NCBI GenBank assembly: GCA_027604685.1
Contig: JADHYX010000068.1
Coordinates: forward strand, 1-64,000
Direction of reading: 5' to 3'
Length of the DNA stretch: 64,000 nt
Source of the DNA: Lobulomyces angularis
Lineage: Eukaryota > Chytridiomycota > Chytridiomycetes > Lobulomycetales > Lobulomycetaceae
Made by a program: the position numbers and the translations under genes. The notes beneath the pieces were generated by a model, which was given only the letters and a program-made list of their open reading frames with translations, did no database searches and was not told the origin of the DNA. Shown here one piece after another: positions 36,051-48,100 of this stretch (positions within the stretch are counted from its first letter, which is position 1; each line of letters starts with the position of its first letter).

Positions 36051-36275
36051 TTCAAAAGAAATAAAAATCATCATATTAAAAAATAAAAGGATTGTTCATT
36101 TTTTTTTTCATACTTCCTATAGTTTTTTTCATACTTTCTACAAAAAAAAAAGTCACAGAGTTAAGTAAATTTTTTGCAATTTTTTGTTTCTAGCTTTTGT
36201 GATTTGATGTGCAATACCTTAATTTAATTATGGATGGTGCTTCATTATATTCTTTACAATATGACTTTTGTAAAG

Positions 36276-36620
36276 TCACCAGAATTTTAAAAATTTCTAT
36301 AAAGAAATAAAAAGAGGTTGGAGAAAATCTGTTACCAGAATTTTTAAAAAGCACAAATAAATTGTTCCGTCCAATTCTTCATCAGTCAATCCATTGAGGT
36401 GGTTTACTAAACTTTGTAAATGTAGTTGCTGATTTTTTTCTTAAATTGCAAGGGCCAACAGCAGATCAGTAGCGCAGATACTAAGATTACAGATGTTTAA
36501 TGTTATTAATCGTTAAGTAAACGAAGATTTTTAAATGTTGGATTTCCAACTACTTTTTTTGCATTAAGTGGCGTTTTGTTAAAAACTTCACTTTTTTTTT
36601 TCTTTACTTAAGCATTAGTT
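36276..36620 (-). CDS. 3' part of an unrecognised small gene
   Basis: Not recognised. Minus-strand reading: SEVFNKTPLNAKKVVGNPTF-KNL, then an intron of about 83 nt (donor GTTTAC, acceptor AATTTAAG), which joins in phase to QKNQQLHLQSLVNHLNGLTD and EELDGTIYLCFLKIL. A 42-nt intron (GTAACAG...TTTATAG) leads to KFLKFW and a stop at 36276. An alternative acceptor (ATCTTAG) for the first intron gives a different tail, SALLICCWPLQFKKKI. The start is not located; it should lie above 36620. The next gene (36797, +) diverges from it. Splice phases and the LTDEELDG-like composition argue for coding. Confidence 0.35.
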
Positions 36621-36796
36621 CTGTTTATATAGTTTTTGTTGTTAAAGCATCCACAAATTTCAACTTTAATTAAAAAAGTGGTTTACTTTTATCAAGTAAA
36701 GAAATTCATTTTTTTTAACTTTTTATTAATGAGGAAATTTAGTTATAATTGAAAGTAATTTGGTTAGGTCACTTGAAGAAATTCTGATATCAACTA

Positions 36797-38074
36797 ATGA
36801 TTCAATTACCTGCTCCTCCTGCCCGAAGTCCAAAAACAATAGAAAATTTCCATGATTTTTTACCTGTCCATCTAGCTTCTTTGTCTACCATTAAACTGAA
36901 TAAGTACGTATTCTGAATATAACTTAGAAAATTTTTTTTTCAAATCTCAGAAAAGCATTATTAATTCCCTTTCTGAAACTTACCTGAAAATTTTTTTCTT
37001 TTAAATTTCTATCGTTTACCTATGATAGAATTTTTTTTTTTTTGCATTCTAATTATTTATTAATAACTTTTTTCTTGTCCTTTTAGAGAGCTTTCGCAAC
37101 CTAGGGCAGCATCTTTAAAAAAGTTAGTACTAGTACAAAATTTACTGCATGAAATACATTATAATTGGGCACAAGAAAATGCTCTACGTGCACTAGAGAT
37201 GGAAAGAGAATCTAATACAACTTCAGCATATTATGAAGAGGAGATATTAGTGGGTGAAATTGAAGAGGATTTTTATGACGAAGAAGAATGTCTAGACATT
37301 ATTCAAGATGGAAAAGTTCTTTTTAACAACGGTGATGCTCTTGGTACCGTAAAAACAATAAAGTCTAATCAGCTTATCGAAAACTTGCAATTGGAGCATG
37401 AGAAGCAGCAACATGATTTAAAAATACAAATGGAATTAAAACAAAAAAATCAATATTTAGAAAAGAATAGCAATAAAACTTATACAAATAATCAAAATAA
37501 CAATTTACTTGGTGATACCACGAATAATCACGATATAGAGGAGCAGCAACAAATATCTGTTTTGTCACCTACTCCAATAATATTAAAATCAAATAATAAA
37601 TTAAACTCTACTACCTCTTTTCAGCTCCCACTGACTCCACCACTTTCACCTGAAAAAAAAATAAATGAAAAAAAAACTTCAACTAATTTACTACCAACCC
37701 CAAAAACCCTAGCAAGCAATAATAACCCAAAAAAATCAATCACAACTAAAATCCTGGCAAAGAATAACAAAAAAAGCGAAGAATCCAAGCAGGGAAGAGC
37801 TTCAATGGGAAACGTATTTTTACCTCCACGTAAAGAATCATTGCAAATGCTCAATGTCGTTTCCAATGCCGAATCAAATTCTGATACGAATTCAGCGGAA
37901 ATTATTCAAAATGCAGCAACGCAAAATGAAGTAACTCAACGTAAATTGAAACATAAAAGATCCTCCCTTTCTCTACATTCTGAAACTGCAACTGATATGG
38001 AGAGCTTTTTTAAAGAAACATTTGAGAGTTTTGACACTCTCTTTGAACTGGATTTAGATCTTAGTTTAAAATGA
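36797..38074 (+). CDS. Unrecognised, largely disordered protein
   Basis: I do not recognise a family. Start MIQLPAPPARSPKTIENFHD. An intron from about 36904 to 37086 joins KLNK to ELSQPRAASLKKLVLVQNLL. The first ~75 residues, up to HEIHYNWAQENALRALE, look ordered and helical. An acidic stretch follows (GEIEEDFYDEEECLDIIQDG), then a Gln/Asn/Lys-rich disordered region with proline-directed sites (SPTPII, PLTPPLSPEKK, LPTPKTL). The protein closes with TDMESFFKETFESFDTLFEL and DLDLSLK, an acidic-hydrophobic tail like a transactivation or protein-docking peptide. About 365 aa. The composition suggests a phosphorylated nuclear regulator, but this is a guess. Confidence 0.6.
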
Positions 38075-38223
38075 TAATATATATACATATTTTTTCTATA
38101 TTGTAACTAACAAAAAACCATTAAAAAAAAATAAATTTTTTTTTATTCCTTTTTTTAGATAAATACTAATATAATTCACAAAAAAAAACTTCCCTTTATA
38201 AGTATTCTTTTTTATTATATTTT

Positions 38224-40504
38224 TTAACATAGTAACTTTATACCAAAGCTTATTTCAGTTTTTAAAGGAACTTTATTAATTTCCTCTTGATCCTTCTTGG
38301 ATTTTTTTTTTTGCTTTTGAATTTTCAATTGTTCTATTTTCAAGAAAATTAAAAATATTTTTTAACAATTTCTTTTAATTTTTTTTTTTTTCAATTAAGT
38401 TTTATACCTAAGTCAGGTGAAGGTAGAGTAGCAGTTTCCGATTCAGGAAAGGTGATTTCGAATTCTTTAAAAAATTCGTTATCATCCGTATTTAAAAAAA
38501 CTTCACTTTCAAAAAGGTATTCCCAAATAAGCACCTCTTCTTTAAATTTTGGATCAAAATTTAATTCTAATTCCTCAACGTTAAACCCATTGTTTTTTTT
38601 GTACTTCTTTGTTAAATTCATAGCTGATGGTGAACTAAGACTCACTTTACTTTGACCTAACTGTGCTTTGCTTTGATTTAACTTCGATTTTAGCTTATCC
38701 TTGTTAATACTCAAGTCTTGCTGAACATCAACTGCCTGTTCCTGGTCAAGAGGCTTTTCTTTTGGTTGGTAACTAATTTTGTATCGTTTTAGTTTTACAT
38801 TAATTCCATCTAAATCAAAATACACTACAATAAATAATAAAAAAATTTTTTTTTTTAACCTTTTAGTGAATCTCTAAATTCTTTACTAACAGGAAATCTC
38901 TCGATAGCATTAAAATTAAAATCAATTAAGTTGCAATATCGTAAAAGTGGAGTAGAGACTTCATAGTTGTTGTACCCAAGGAAAGTAAAAATAACACCAA
39001 ATTTGTACTCGTCGGGTGGCAACGTTATGTCTTCTTGTAAAATTGTCGGTGGTATCGGCAGATCTTTTATATCTTTCACCTGAAGTTGAATCTGTACTTC
39101 TAATGTAAAAAAAAGGGGAACTTAAATATTTTGTAATTTCATTTTAATTTTTTTTTCCACTGTTGTCTTAATACCTTCACCTAAACTGATTTCATCGTCG
39201 CTTTCAACCTCATCGGGAATACCCTCAGAGGTACTAATTTCATCAACTACATTATTCTCGCCCTCTGTGGTTAAAGTATTTACATCCTTCTTAACAGTAG
39301 TAATAGCAATTTTAAAATCATCAAAATAATTTAAAAAAATTAGGTTTTTTAAGCAAAACTTTTTGTAGTTTTTAATGAGGCAAAAAGGATTTCCTTTTAA
39401 ATTCAAAATTTTTAAATTTTTGAAAGGCTTTAATACATCCACTGTTGAAACCAAATTTGTTAAATTGTTAAAACTTAGATCTAGCGACTTTAAGTTTTCG
39501 GGAAACATGGAGCACCGTATTGGTTGAATTATAGATGGTAAAGGTTGTTGATTAACTTTTGTTTTTGTGCGGTTTTCTGTTTTGTATATATTGATTGTTG
39601 TGGTTATTGCTAACTCTTCAATGGATTCTTTTTTTTTCTTTATAAATTTTAACAAAAGTCTATAATTTTAATTCCTATACCTCAATCGATTCTATTAGAT
39701 TATAACTCAACCCTAAATGTAACAAACTTTTCAATTCATTGAAATTAGGACACTCCTTAAACCTTGAAAAAAATAAAATCAGGTAAAAATATAAAAATTA
39801 AAGAAATAATTCTTTTTAATTTTCTACTTGTTGCAATTCAAATGTAAATATTTTATCTCTGCATTTAAATTTGATTGCTCAAATTGGTCCAGGTAGTTTC
39901 CAGTCAGGCTTAAATTTAGTAAATTTGTAAAACCTTTAAAAAATAATTCATGTTCTTCTTTTTCGAAATTAACTATTTTTTGTTGAACTAATTTAATTTC
40001 TTTAAAATTTAGTTTTATCAAATTTAAAACGCTGGTAAATTCTTTTTTCAAAAAAAAAAATTTTTCCCTCTTCACATCTGTTGTTACAAGTGATTCATCA
40101 AATATTTTGTTTTTCTTTATATTTTTTATTATTTTTTTTTTTGACAAAATTTCTTTTTTTTCTTCTAAAATTTTGTCCTCTTCATATTTTTTAACCTGTT
40201 CTTTTTTTAACAAATTTTTCAAGTTTTCTAAATCTTGTAAATAAAGNNNNNNNNNNTTTTTTTTTTTTCTTATTTTTGCTCCCGTTTTTTTTAATTTTAA
40301 TTTTTGATTTTTTATACCAATTTTATATCCATCAACAAAGCAATTTTTTTTTAATTCTTCGCTAATCAATATTTCCTGCTCAAAATTGATATCTTGCAAA
40401 ATGAAATCTTTCTTGAAAATTTCCTCAGTTTTTCTGAGATCTGGAATGTTAAAGTAATTCAGATGATTCCAAAATACAGTTGTTGCATCTAACTCTTTTT
40501 TCAT
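38224..40504 (-). CDS. Leucine-rich-repeat protein, LRRC43-like
   Basis: LRR scaffold, possibly axonemal. From the ATG at 40504: MKKELDATTVFWNHLNYFNI, a Lys/Glu-rich coiled region containing the 10-N gap, then LRRs: FTNLLNLSLTGNYLDQF, IKYLHLNCNK, LLHLGLSYNLIESIE, LKSLDLSFNNLTNL, LKILNLKGNPFCLIKNYKKF. The GNPFC cap precedes an acidic stretch and a C-terminal domain containing EYKFGVIFTFLGYNNYE and YFDLDGINVKLKRYKISY. The last intron, after LPSPDL, uses GTATAAAAC, so the protein ends EQLKIQKQKKKSKKDQEEIN...FGIKLLC with a stop at 38224. LRRC43 assignment rests on the order LRR, GNP cap, and a beta-rich tail. Another flagellar LRR protein is possible. Confidence 0.55.
40247..40256. other. Assembly gap (10 N)
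   Basis: Ten Ns replace sequence next to a T-run, inside a coding exon of the LRR gene. The fixed length suggests an unsized or scaffolding gap. The reading frame continues in frame on both sides if 10 is taken literally, but true length is unknown. Confidence 0.95.
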
Positions 40505-40822
40505 CTTCCTTTTTTATTTTTTGTTTTCCTATATCTTTTTTACCTACGAATAAAAATAGATATCTGAACGTTTTTTTATTTTTTTTTTTTTAATGGATTT
40601 TATTTTATTTTATTTTTTTTTGCCAATCACCAATTAAATTGATAATTTGAGACAAGATATAAGCATCTACTCAAAAACAACCTGCTACAATAAATATATG
40701 TCTATATTTTTAATTGTGAAAAAATTCATCTTGTTAACTATGATTATAATATCTAATCCAAAAAAAAAAAATTTGAAAAACATGAAAAACAGAAATTTGT
40801 TTTTAAAAAATTAACAAAAAAT

Positions 40823-42093
40823 TTAAATTATGTGAGCATCATCATCATCATCCTTATCTTGCGGTAAACTATACAGATCAACTTTGTATATGTAATCAAT
40901 TACCGCATCCGGTAAAAGATATTTGATACTCATATTTCGTCTAACAAATAATCTAAAAAAATTCAAAAAGAAATTAAAAAAATTTAAAAAAAAAAACTGC
41001 ACATACCTAATCTTTGTGGAACTAATATCATTGTGAATAAACTGCTTTACAACAAAAACACTTTTCTAAAATAAAAAAAAATTAATTTTAAAAAAAAATT
41101 GTTAATATCTTCACCCTATTACGATATAGCGCATCACTTTTTAGTAAAAAATCATGAATATCAGCACCTGTTCTTTCAATTACTACACAGCCAAATTTTA
41201 CACCTAGAATAGTATCTAGCTATATTATATTATAATTAAAAAAATATATTTTTTTAAAAACTTACATCAGACTCCGCCCATAACTTAGGAACGGCAAATG
41301 ATTGAATTAAATCCCCACCGGCTAGTAACATAATTTTTATTCTCTTCTTTGTACCTTATAAAAAAAAATAAAACAATTAGGACTTATTTGTTTATAGGGA
41401 AATAAAAAAAAAAAAACCATCAGGTAAAACACAACAATACTCATTATTCTTTCCATTTAAATGTTCATCAAAATGCTCCAAAACTGAAAGTGTTTTTGAC
41501 CAAGTAGGTCGTGAAGCCTCCCAACTATCTACCATTAACCATTTACTTTCCATGACTGATAGTTCACACATTTTTACACTAAAAATTCAAAAAAAAAAAT
41601 TAACAATAAATAAACCAAAAACATCCAATAATTGAAGATAATAAAAAAATGAATTCGTGCTTAATTGATTTTTATGGAAAATATCATTTTACTCCTTACC
41701 GATGCTTCCATGGAGCCAAACCTTTTTTGTCGTAGCCATCACTAACAGGACTAAAATATCCTCCTAATATTTCATAAGCCCCATGATCATTTACCCAATC
41801 TAATGCCATTTCTTTAATAGAAAAAAAAAAATTAATTAAAATTAAAAGTAAATAAAATCAATAAAAAAAATTTTTTTTAGATTTTAAAAATTTAATATAA
41901 TGTATCATATCATTGCAAAAAAAATAAAATTATTAAGTAAAAAAAATAAGAAAGAAAAAAGATTTTCCTTACCAAACATTCTTAAATGTAAATATGTAAT
42001 TGGAGAAAATGAACCACATGCTACCAAAACTAGTGGTATTTTTGAAGTATCAGTTAATGTAGCTTTCAATTTTTGCCGAGGAAAACTATCCAT
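40823..42093 (-). CDS. NMA1: Nicotinamide/nicotinate mononucleotide adenylyltransferase
   Basis: Makes NAD(+) or its deamido form from NMN/NaMN and ATP. From the ATG at 42093: MDSFPRQKLKATLTDTSKIP, then the nucleotidyltransferase signature ACGSFSPITYLHLRMF. After an intron: MALDWVNDHGAYEILGGYFS, VSDGYDKKGLAPWKHRVKMC, SKWLMVDSWEASRPTWSKT and LLAGGDLIQSFAVPKLWAES. The C-terminal ATP-binding motif is NDISSTKIR, followed by YLLPDAVIDYVYKVDLY. The tail is a run of five Asp from an ATC repeat (about 40840-40852). About seven exons. Length near 300 aa. Nuclear/cytosolic by family. Confidence 0.93.
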
Positions 42094-42111
42094 TTTTATT
42101 TAAAGTTAAAA

Positions 42112-42131
42112 TTTTTTTTTTTTTTTTTTTT
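42112..42131. repeat. Poly(T) tract, 20 nt, promoter of NMNAT
   Basis: T20 (A20 in gene orientation) begins 19 bp before the NMNAT start codon and abuts the stop codon of the small upstream gene. Confidence 0.6.
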
Positions 42132-42345
42132 CAAATTTTGAAAGTACGATAAGTGAGGCGACAATTGGCACGCACCAATTCCTGAATAATTATTTCGCCG
42201 CCTTTTTCATGCAATTTTCTAATTTAGATTGGTTTTTTGCTATTTAAACCTACTTTCTGACTTAGATCTAGTTACTGCCGCAAAAACCTACGTTTCACAT
42301 AGTTGAGATCTGGTTGCAGGGTTTGAACTCGATTTTGCACAAAAT
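42131..42345 (-). CDS. C-terminal exons of an unrecognised small protein
   Basis: Not recognised. Minus-strand exon 42276 to about 42340 reads VQNRVQTLQPDLNYVKRRFL-R. A 57-nt intron (42219-42275, GTAACTAG...AATTTAG-type ends) joins in phase to exon 42131-42218: QKLHEKGGEIIIQELVRANC and RLTYRTFKI, stop TGA at 42131. Without splicing the same frame has two TAA codons, which the intron removes. Upstream of 42345 lies an A25 run and no clear start exon; the first exon may lie beyond it or be lost. Only about 60 residues are visible. It sits in the spacer between NMNAT and the KIN1-like kinase. Confidence 0.45.
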
Positions 42346-42359
42346 TAACCAATCAATTT

Positions 42360-42384
42360 AAAAAAAAAAAAAAAAAAAAAAAAA
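42360..42384. repeat. Poly(A) tract, 25 nt
   Basis: A25 located 126 bp before the start codon of the KIN1/MARK-like kinase, in the divergent spacer. Confidence 0.7.
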
Positions 42385-42510
42385 TTGTTTATTTTTTTAC
42401 TTAACGATTAATAAAGCGAAAAGTAAATACTCATATTTCTTAAAAATAATATTTGAAAATTAAAAAGAGATAGCTTTTCTAAGTTTTTAAGGATCTTTTT
42501 TTTCAGCAAA

Positions 42511-44897
42511 ATGAACCTTGCATTAAGTCAAAAAAAAAAACTATTGGGTTTACATCAAAATTAAAAATAAATTACCCAACTAATTTTATTTTTTTTAAAT
42601 TTTTTAAAAATTAACAGGCGATTATCATATCGGTAAGACAGTTGGACAAGGGGCGTTTAGCAAAGTTAAAATTGGTTTTCATAAACAAACAAATCAAAAA
42701 GTACCAAATTGCAATAATTTTCAACCTGTGATTAATATCCTTTATGAAAAAATAGGTTGCTATAAAAGTTATCGATAAAAGGTTGCTGGCAGAGAATGCC
42801 AGAAGAGAGAGAGAAGAAAATATGGCAAAAGAAAAAAAAAAAAAAAGGCCCCAAGATCATGTAACAAAAAAAAATTCTACTCAAAGCTCACCGAAAACTG
42901 AAAAAAACGATACAGCTTTTGTTCCTCCTTTTATAGCAAGTTTGCAGCTGGAGGTACAGTTGCTGATGCGATTAAACCACCCAAATGTCATTAAGCTGTA
43001 TCAAGTAATGGAAACAGAAGATGAGTGCCTCGTTGTTATGTACTACTAAAAAAATCCTTATTTGTTCTTATTTTGTTCTTTTCAGGGAATATGCCTCGGG
43101 CGGGGAATTACTGGTTTCATAAAAAAAAAGTATTTTTAAACTAACGAATGTTGTGTCATATAGGACCTTTTAACATCAAAAGGAAAGTTAACAGAAAAAG
43201 AAGCAAGAAAATATTTTAGGCAATTAATTTCCGCTGTGGATCACTGTCACTTGGCCAATATTGTCCACAGAGATATAAAGTTAGAAAATTTACTTTTGGA
43301 CAATGAAAATAATCTTTTGCTTTCTGATTTTGGCCTAGGAAGAACATTTGAAAACGATACTACGGACTTGATGCGCGTAAAAAAAACAACTTCTAAAAAA
43401 ATTTAAATTTAAATAAATAAAAATAAATTTAACATAGACTTTCTGTGGTACTCCAAATTATGCTGCTGCTGAACTTGTTTCTGGAATTCCTTATGTGGGT
43501 ATAAAATCTGACATTTGGGCTATGGGAATTGTGGTAATAATTCTTCAAAAATTTAATCAATTTTTTTTTGTTAAAAAAAAAAAATAATTCTATACATTAG
43601 TTGTTTATATTAGCTTCAGGAAATCCACCGTTCTTTGCAGTCAATTTAACTTCACTTTATTCAAAAATTAAAGCAGTGGATTACAAATGTCCTGATTATT
43701 TCTCCCCTGGTTTTTCATTATATTGCTCTTTAATTAAATTTAAAAATAATTATCTTTTAAGATTTAAAATTACTGATCGCAAAAATTCTAGTAAAAGATC
43801 CATTAAAAAGGATTGACATTGAAGGTTTGCGAAACGACTCGTGGGTAAAATTTGACGAAAGCGAAGAAATAAAAAGAATATATCCAAAACTTATTGGATC
43901 AACAAATGTTAGTGAAATTTCTCAATTTATTGCTGGTATCACAAATGACATGACAGCTGTTACTTATACAATAAACAATCACCACAGCAATGCGAAATGC
44001 AATTTAGAAGAAACAAAGTCAAATCCTTTGATAAATGTTAACAAATTCGGTAGAATTATCAAAAAGGAAGAGGTTAAAAATACAACAAAAAATATTTTAG
44101 ATCATCCGCAAGATTCTTTAGCACCGCTCGGACAGCAGTCGAACACTAGAAAAGGCTCACTGATTCTTACTCAAAGAAAATCATTGCAACCTGGTGATAT
44201 GCAATCCGAAATAATAAGAAATCGTGCTACTTCAGCAAGTCCTACTAAACAACCATCAAAACATCCACGCTATAGAGCAGTTTCGGTTGGTACTACTATT
44301 GAAAGACCAGTTGATGTTTCTAGAAGAATGTCGATGTTTACAATAGAAAAGAATGTTCCTGATGTTAAGATAACTCAAATAGAGAACAGAAAATCACTTA
44401 GTAAACTAGGAAATAATAAAGTTGGTGACAGTAACAAGTTAATAAAAAGTCCTTCAGCCATCATTGATGACAAGGATCCGTTTTTAATAGAAAACGAAAA
44501 ACTTTTTGAACCAACAACAGAAGAAATTTTTGACTGGCATAAATTTCACACATTACCAAAAGAAGTTAGAACAGTTAGATTTTCATTTAATACCGCAACA
44601 ACATCAAGTTTTGAACCAGCGAATATATTTCGAGAACTTCATCGTGCATTGATAAAATTGAAACTTGAATATTCAGATTTAAAAGTTACAAGGGTTAGTG
44701 AATATTATCTCTGCAATTGCTTTTTAAAACAAGTTGATGGTGAAGAGAGTAAGAAATGTGATTTAGCCTTTGAAATTGAAGTTTGTAAAGTATGGATGTT
44801 AAAAATTCACGGATTGAGATTTAAAAGACTATTTGGAGAACCTTTTTTATATAAAAGTATTTACAATAAGATTGTTAATGAGTTGGTGCTAAGATAG
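42511..44897 (+). CDS. KIN1/MARK-like Ser/Thr kinase with C-terminal KA1 domain
   Basis: CAMKL-group kinase, likely acting at membranes in polarity or growth control. The small first exon (42511-42547, [13 protein letters not shown]) joins by a GTTTAC donor to [20 protein letters not shown]. Then [11 protein letters not shown], and a ~35-residue Lys-rich insert ([16 protein letters not shown]) before helix C ([15 protein letters not shown]). [40 protein letters not shown] and [20 protein letters not shown] follow. The usual APE is AAE. The end of the C-lobe is split by an intron before [21 protein letters not shown] ~230-residue disordered linker leads to the KA1 domain: [54 protein letters not shown], ending [10 protein letters not shown]1 binds acidic phospholipids in this family. 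Confidence 0.85.
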
Positions 44898-45149
44898 TAG
44901 AAAAAAATCTTTATTTGATTGTTTTATACTTTATCTGTTGTTAAATACTTCTGATATTTATTATTATATTTAATATTTATTAAAAAAAAATATAATATTT
45001 AATTAATTTCAAATATTTCTTAAAGTAAAAAATTACATTGTAGCAAAAATGTGCCAAAATTGAAATTCAAAAAACGTATTTAAAAAATTTTCGATTCATT
45101 TTAAACAGAAGAGAAACTATAAATTTCTAAGATTCAAAAAGTGTTCATT

Positions 45150-48100
45150 TCAAGTTTTTTTATCAAGTTTTTTGTTGTATGAAAGACTTAAATTATTTAA
45201 ATCATCGACTATGAAATCAACTTCAGCTTTTAACTGGTCGAACTTGAGTTTAATATTAGATTCTACTTTTTCCAAATTTTCTATATCTAAACTAATTTCA
45301 TTCACTTGATACCTTAAAAAATTGTTAAATATTTGGTTATAAATTTCATAGCTCTTTTCCTGTTCTAAATTTAAATCATCACTTTTTTTAAAATTTTCTA
45401 ATTTACTTTCACCAAAAAATTTTTTTCGAAACTTTAAGTCATTAGAGACTTTTAAATTTTTATACTCCTCTTGCATATTAAGATGTCTTTCTTCTAAAAT
45501 TTTTAACTGAAATGAGTAATTTTTTAAAACTAGGAGATTAATAATTAAGAAAATTAAACTGCCCATAAAAAAATAAAAGTTGAATCTATTTTCGATTGAA
45601 CCTGAATTTTTTGCAGTTGAGCCGTTTTCGTTGTTATTAAAAAAGTAATCAAATCCGCCTTTCAGTACGTTAAAAATATTCAAAACCTGTTCAATAACAA
45701 TTGAAATAAAGTTTGTAAGGTAGTTTATTGCAGAAGAGGAGTTGGAAAATGGCTCAGAAGGAGGTAGCGGATTAGTTTTTTGATTAGAGTTGATATTAAT
45801 AGTTGGATGGGAAGAAACAACTTTCTTAATTTCTTCTTTGATGTTATTAGCAAATGAATTTGAAAATTCAAATGTTTGCTGCTCGATTTTTTCTACAAAA
45901 TTTCGAAAAGTTAAATTTTAGCTATAATTAAATACAAAAGAACCACCTTTCCAAATTAACTTTTTGGTGAAGTCTACTTTGGAGGTTATAACTAATCGCG
46001 TTTTGTAACCGGTTTGTGTATTAAGAGTGTTATCGCTGGGAACATTAGTAATACAGAATCTGTTAATTATTGAATAAGTTTCTCCATATGGCAATTTAGG
46101 TGTTTTGCAAGAGCTTTCCATTACAATGTGTCGACTAATAAATTGTTTTTAAAAAAAAATTGTTAAGTGTACTTTTAAAGGTATTTTTACTCAGATTGAC
46201 GTAAAATTTTTTGCCGTTCAATCCAATTAGTACTAATTTTCGGCACTAAAAGATTCGGAAAGTGTAGGAAATACAAAATTAAAAAAACTATAACAGAAAT
46301 AAGATTTTTACAGAATGGCATTTTAAATGTTTGAAAAGCGTAGATCTCTCGTTGTGAATCTTTTGAAAGCTGCAAGCTCCATGTCCCGACTTTAATGTCT
46401 TTAAAAAAAAAAGAAAATTTCTAACTGGTATTCCAAAAAAAATTTTACCTTCAAACCCACTCTTTAAGGCTGCTTCCTTGAATACTTTAGAGCCACTTGC
46501 TGTATTTATACTTCCAAACAAACACTCGACTAACTCGTTGACTGTCATTTCAAATATTTGATCTAAACAAATTTCATTTTCCAAATGACTCTCACATTCA
46601 CAATAAAACTTTTCCAACAAATTCATATTATTTTTTAGTACGGTGATATTAGCATTGTTTTTCAAATTTTCCACTCCATTAGGATCTACATTCTGCATCT
46701 CCCATGGACATATTATTTCACTGTCGAGCTTCGTTAATGGGCTCATTACCGGCGAAATGGACTTGGCTCTATTGCCTTGCATTCCTGTTTCATTTATCCC
46801 ATCATGATCTAGTAATGAATCAGTTTTTGACTTTCTTAACAACTCACTTTTTCCAGTACCTTTTTTTATGGTGTTTTTTCTTTTAAAACTTGTTGCTAAA
46901 TCACTTTAATTTTAAAATTTTTGAAATAAAAATTAAAAATTTTCCTTTTTTCTTTTTTCTCACTTTTGTTCGGTATCAGTAATACTTATTTCAATAGGGC
47001 TAACTCCAACACTAGAGGAAAGACTGCTTATTGCACTTGACTTGTTTTCTCCACCTAGAGAACTATTAAGTGAACTTGAAACTGAATTTCTTTTATCTTT
47101 TTCCACCTCACTTAATTTAACTTCCATGGTGGTGTTTATATTTAAACCTTCTTTTGTAAAACTCTTAATATTTTCCAAATTAGACAATGCATGAAGACTT
47201 TTTCCTGATGATGAGATTACATTACTAGCAACCACTTCCTCATCTTCTACTCCTATTACAAACGATGCAACATCGGCTGTCTTTGTGGTAGAAATTTCTT
47301 GGAACTGAAAAAAAAAAATTAATAAATAACAAACAATGGATGGTTTACTTTATTCAAAGAAGAAGTACAATCTTTCCACTTTTCGTTCATATCTTTAAAA
47401 GCGCAATCCCTTTTCAAAAATGAAGTAAAAACAAGGGATCTGCTGTTTGTTGTTATTTTTATCGCATTGGGAAAAACTCCAGCTGTTAATTTTTTTTCTA
47501 GCGTCACCAGATCAGAAAATTTAATTACTATAGTGCAAACTTTTTTAAATATTTTTCCATAAAATCCAAAGCTGCAGTTTGTCAAGTATAACTTTCCATG
47601 CCATAATCCATCTTTATCCAGTGCACATGTATAAACTATTGTATAAAATATTGATGATTAACAAATTGTATGTTTTTTTGTACCTTGAAATAAAACTTCT
47701 CCTTCACTGTATAAAAAGGGAAATAATTTTTGAAACTTTTTTATTTCTTTTACAGTTACTCCAGATCCAGAAAAAGATTTTGAACTCTAACAATTTTTTT
47801 TTATTATTTCTTTAGTACAACTCTTTTTACTTTTTTTTTTTTAATTTTTTGAATTTTTTATACAAATTCACTATTGTCTTCTTCATTTGAACTCAAACTA
47901 GTGTATGAGGCACTCTGACAACTTTCTAAATATTTTTTTTCTTCTCCTGTCATTAGACTTCCTTGTGATGGACTTTTTTCATTAACACCTGTCAAAACAT
48001 GTTCCTAATTTTTAATGTAATGAACAAAATTAAGATAATTAGACTAAAAGTATCAAATTACATCTTTTAAATTAGTTGTATTTTTTTGAGGTGAGGGAGG

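Noticed and set aside
23930..42290. In-frame TAA/TAG codons inside otherwise coding-like stretches (23.95 kb, 36.43 kb, 42.24-42.27 kb), suggesting a reassigned stop codon
   Set aside because: At 42.2 kb and 36.4 kb a normal short intron removes the stops in phase, and firm genes here use TAA, TAG and TGA as terminators. A standard code fits.
42310..42345. tRNA-like B-box sequence GGTTTGAACTC
   Set aside because: It lacks the canonical C in GGTTCGA, no matching A-box or cloverleaf was found, and the complementary strand is an exon.
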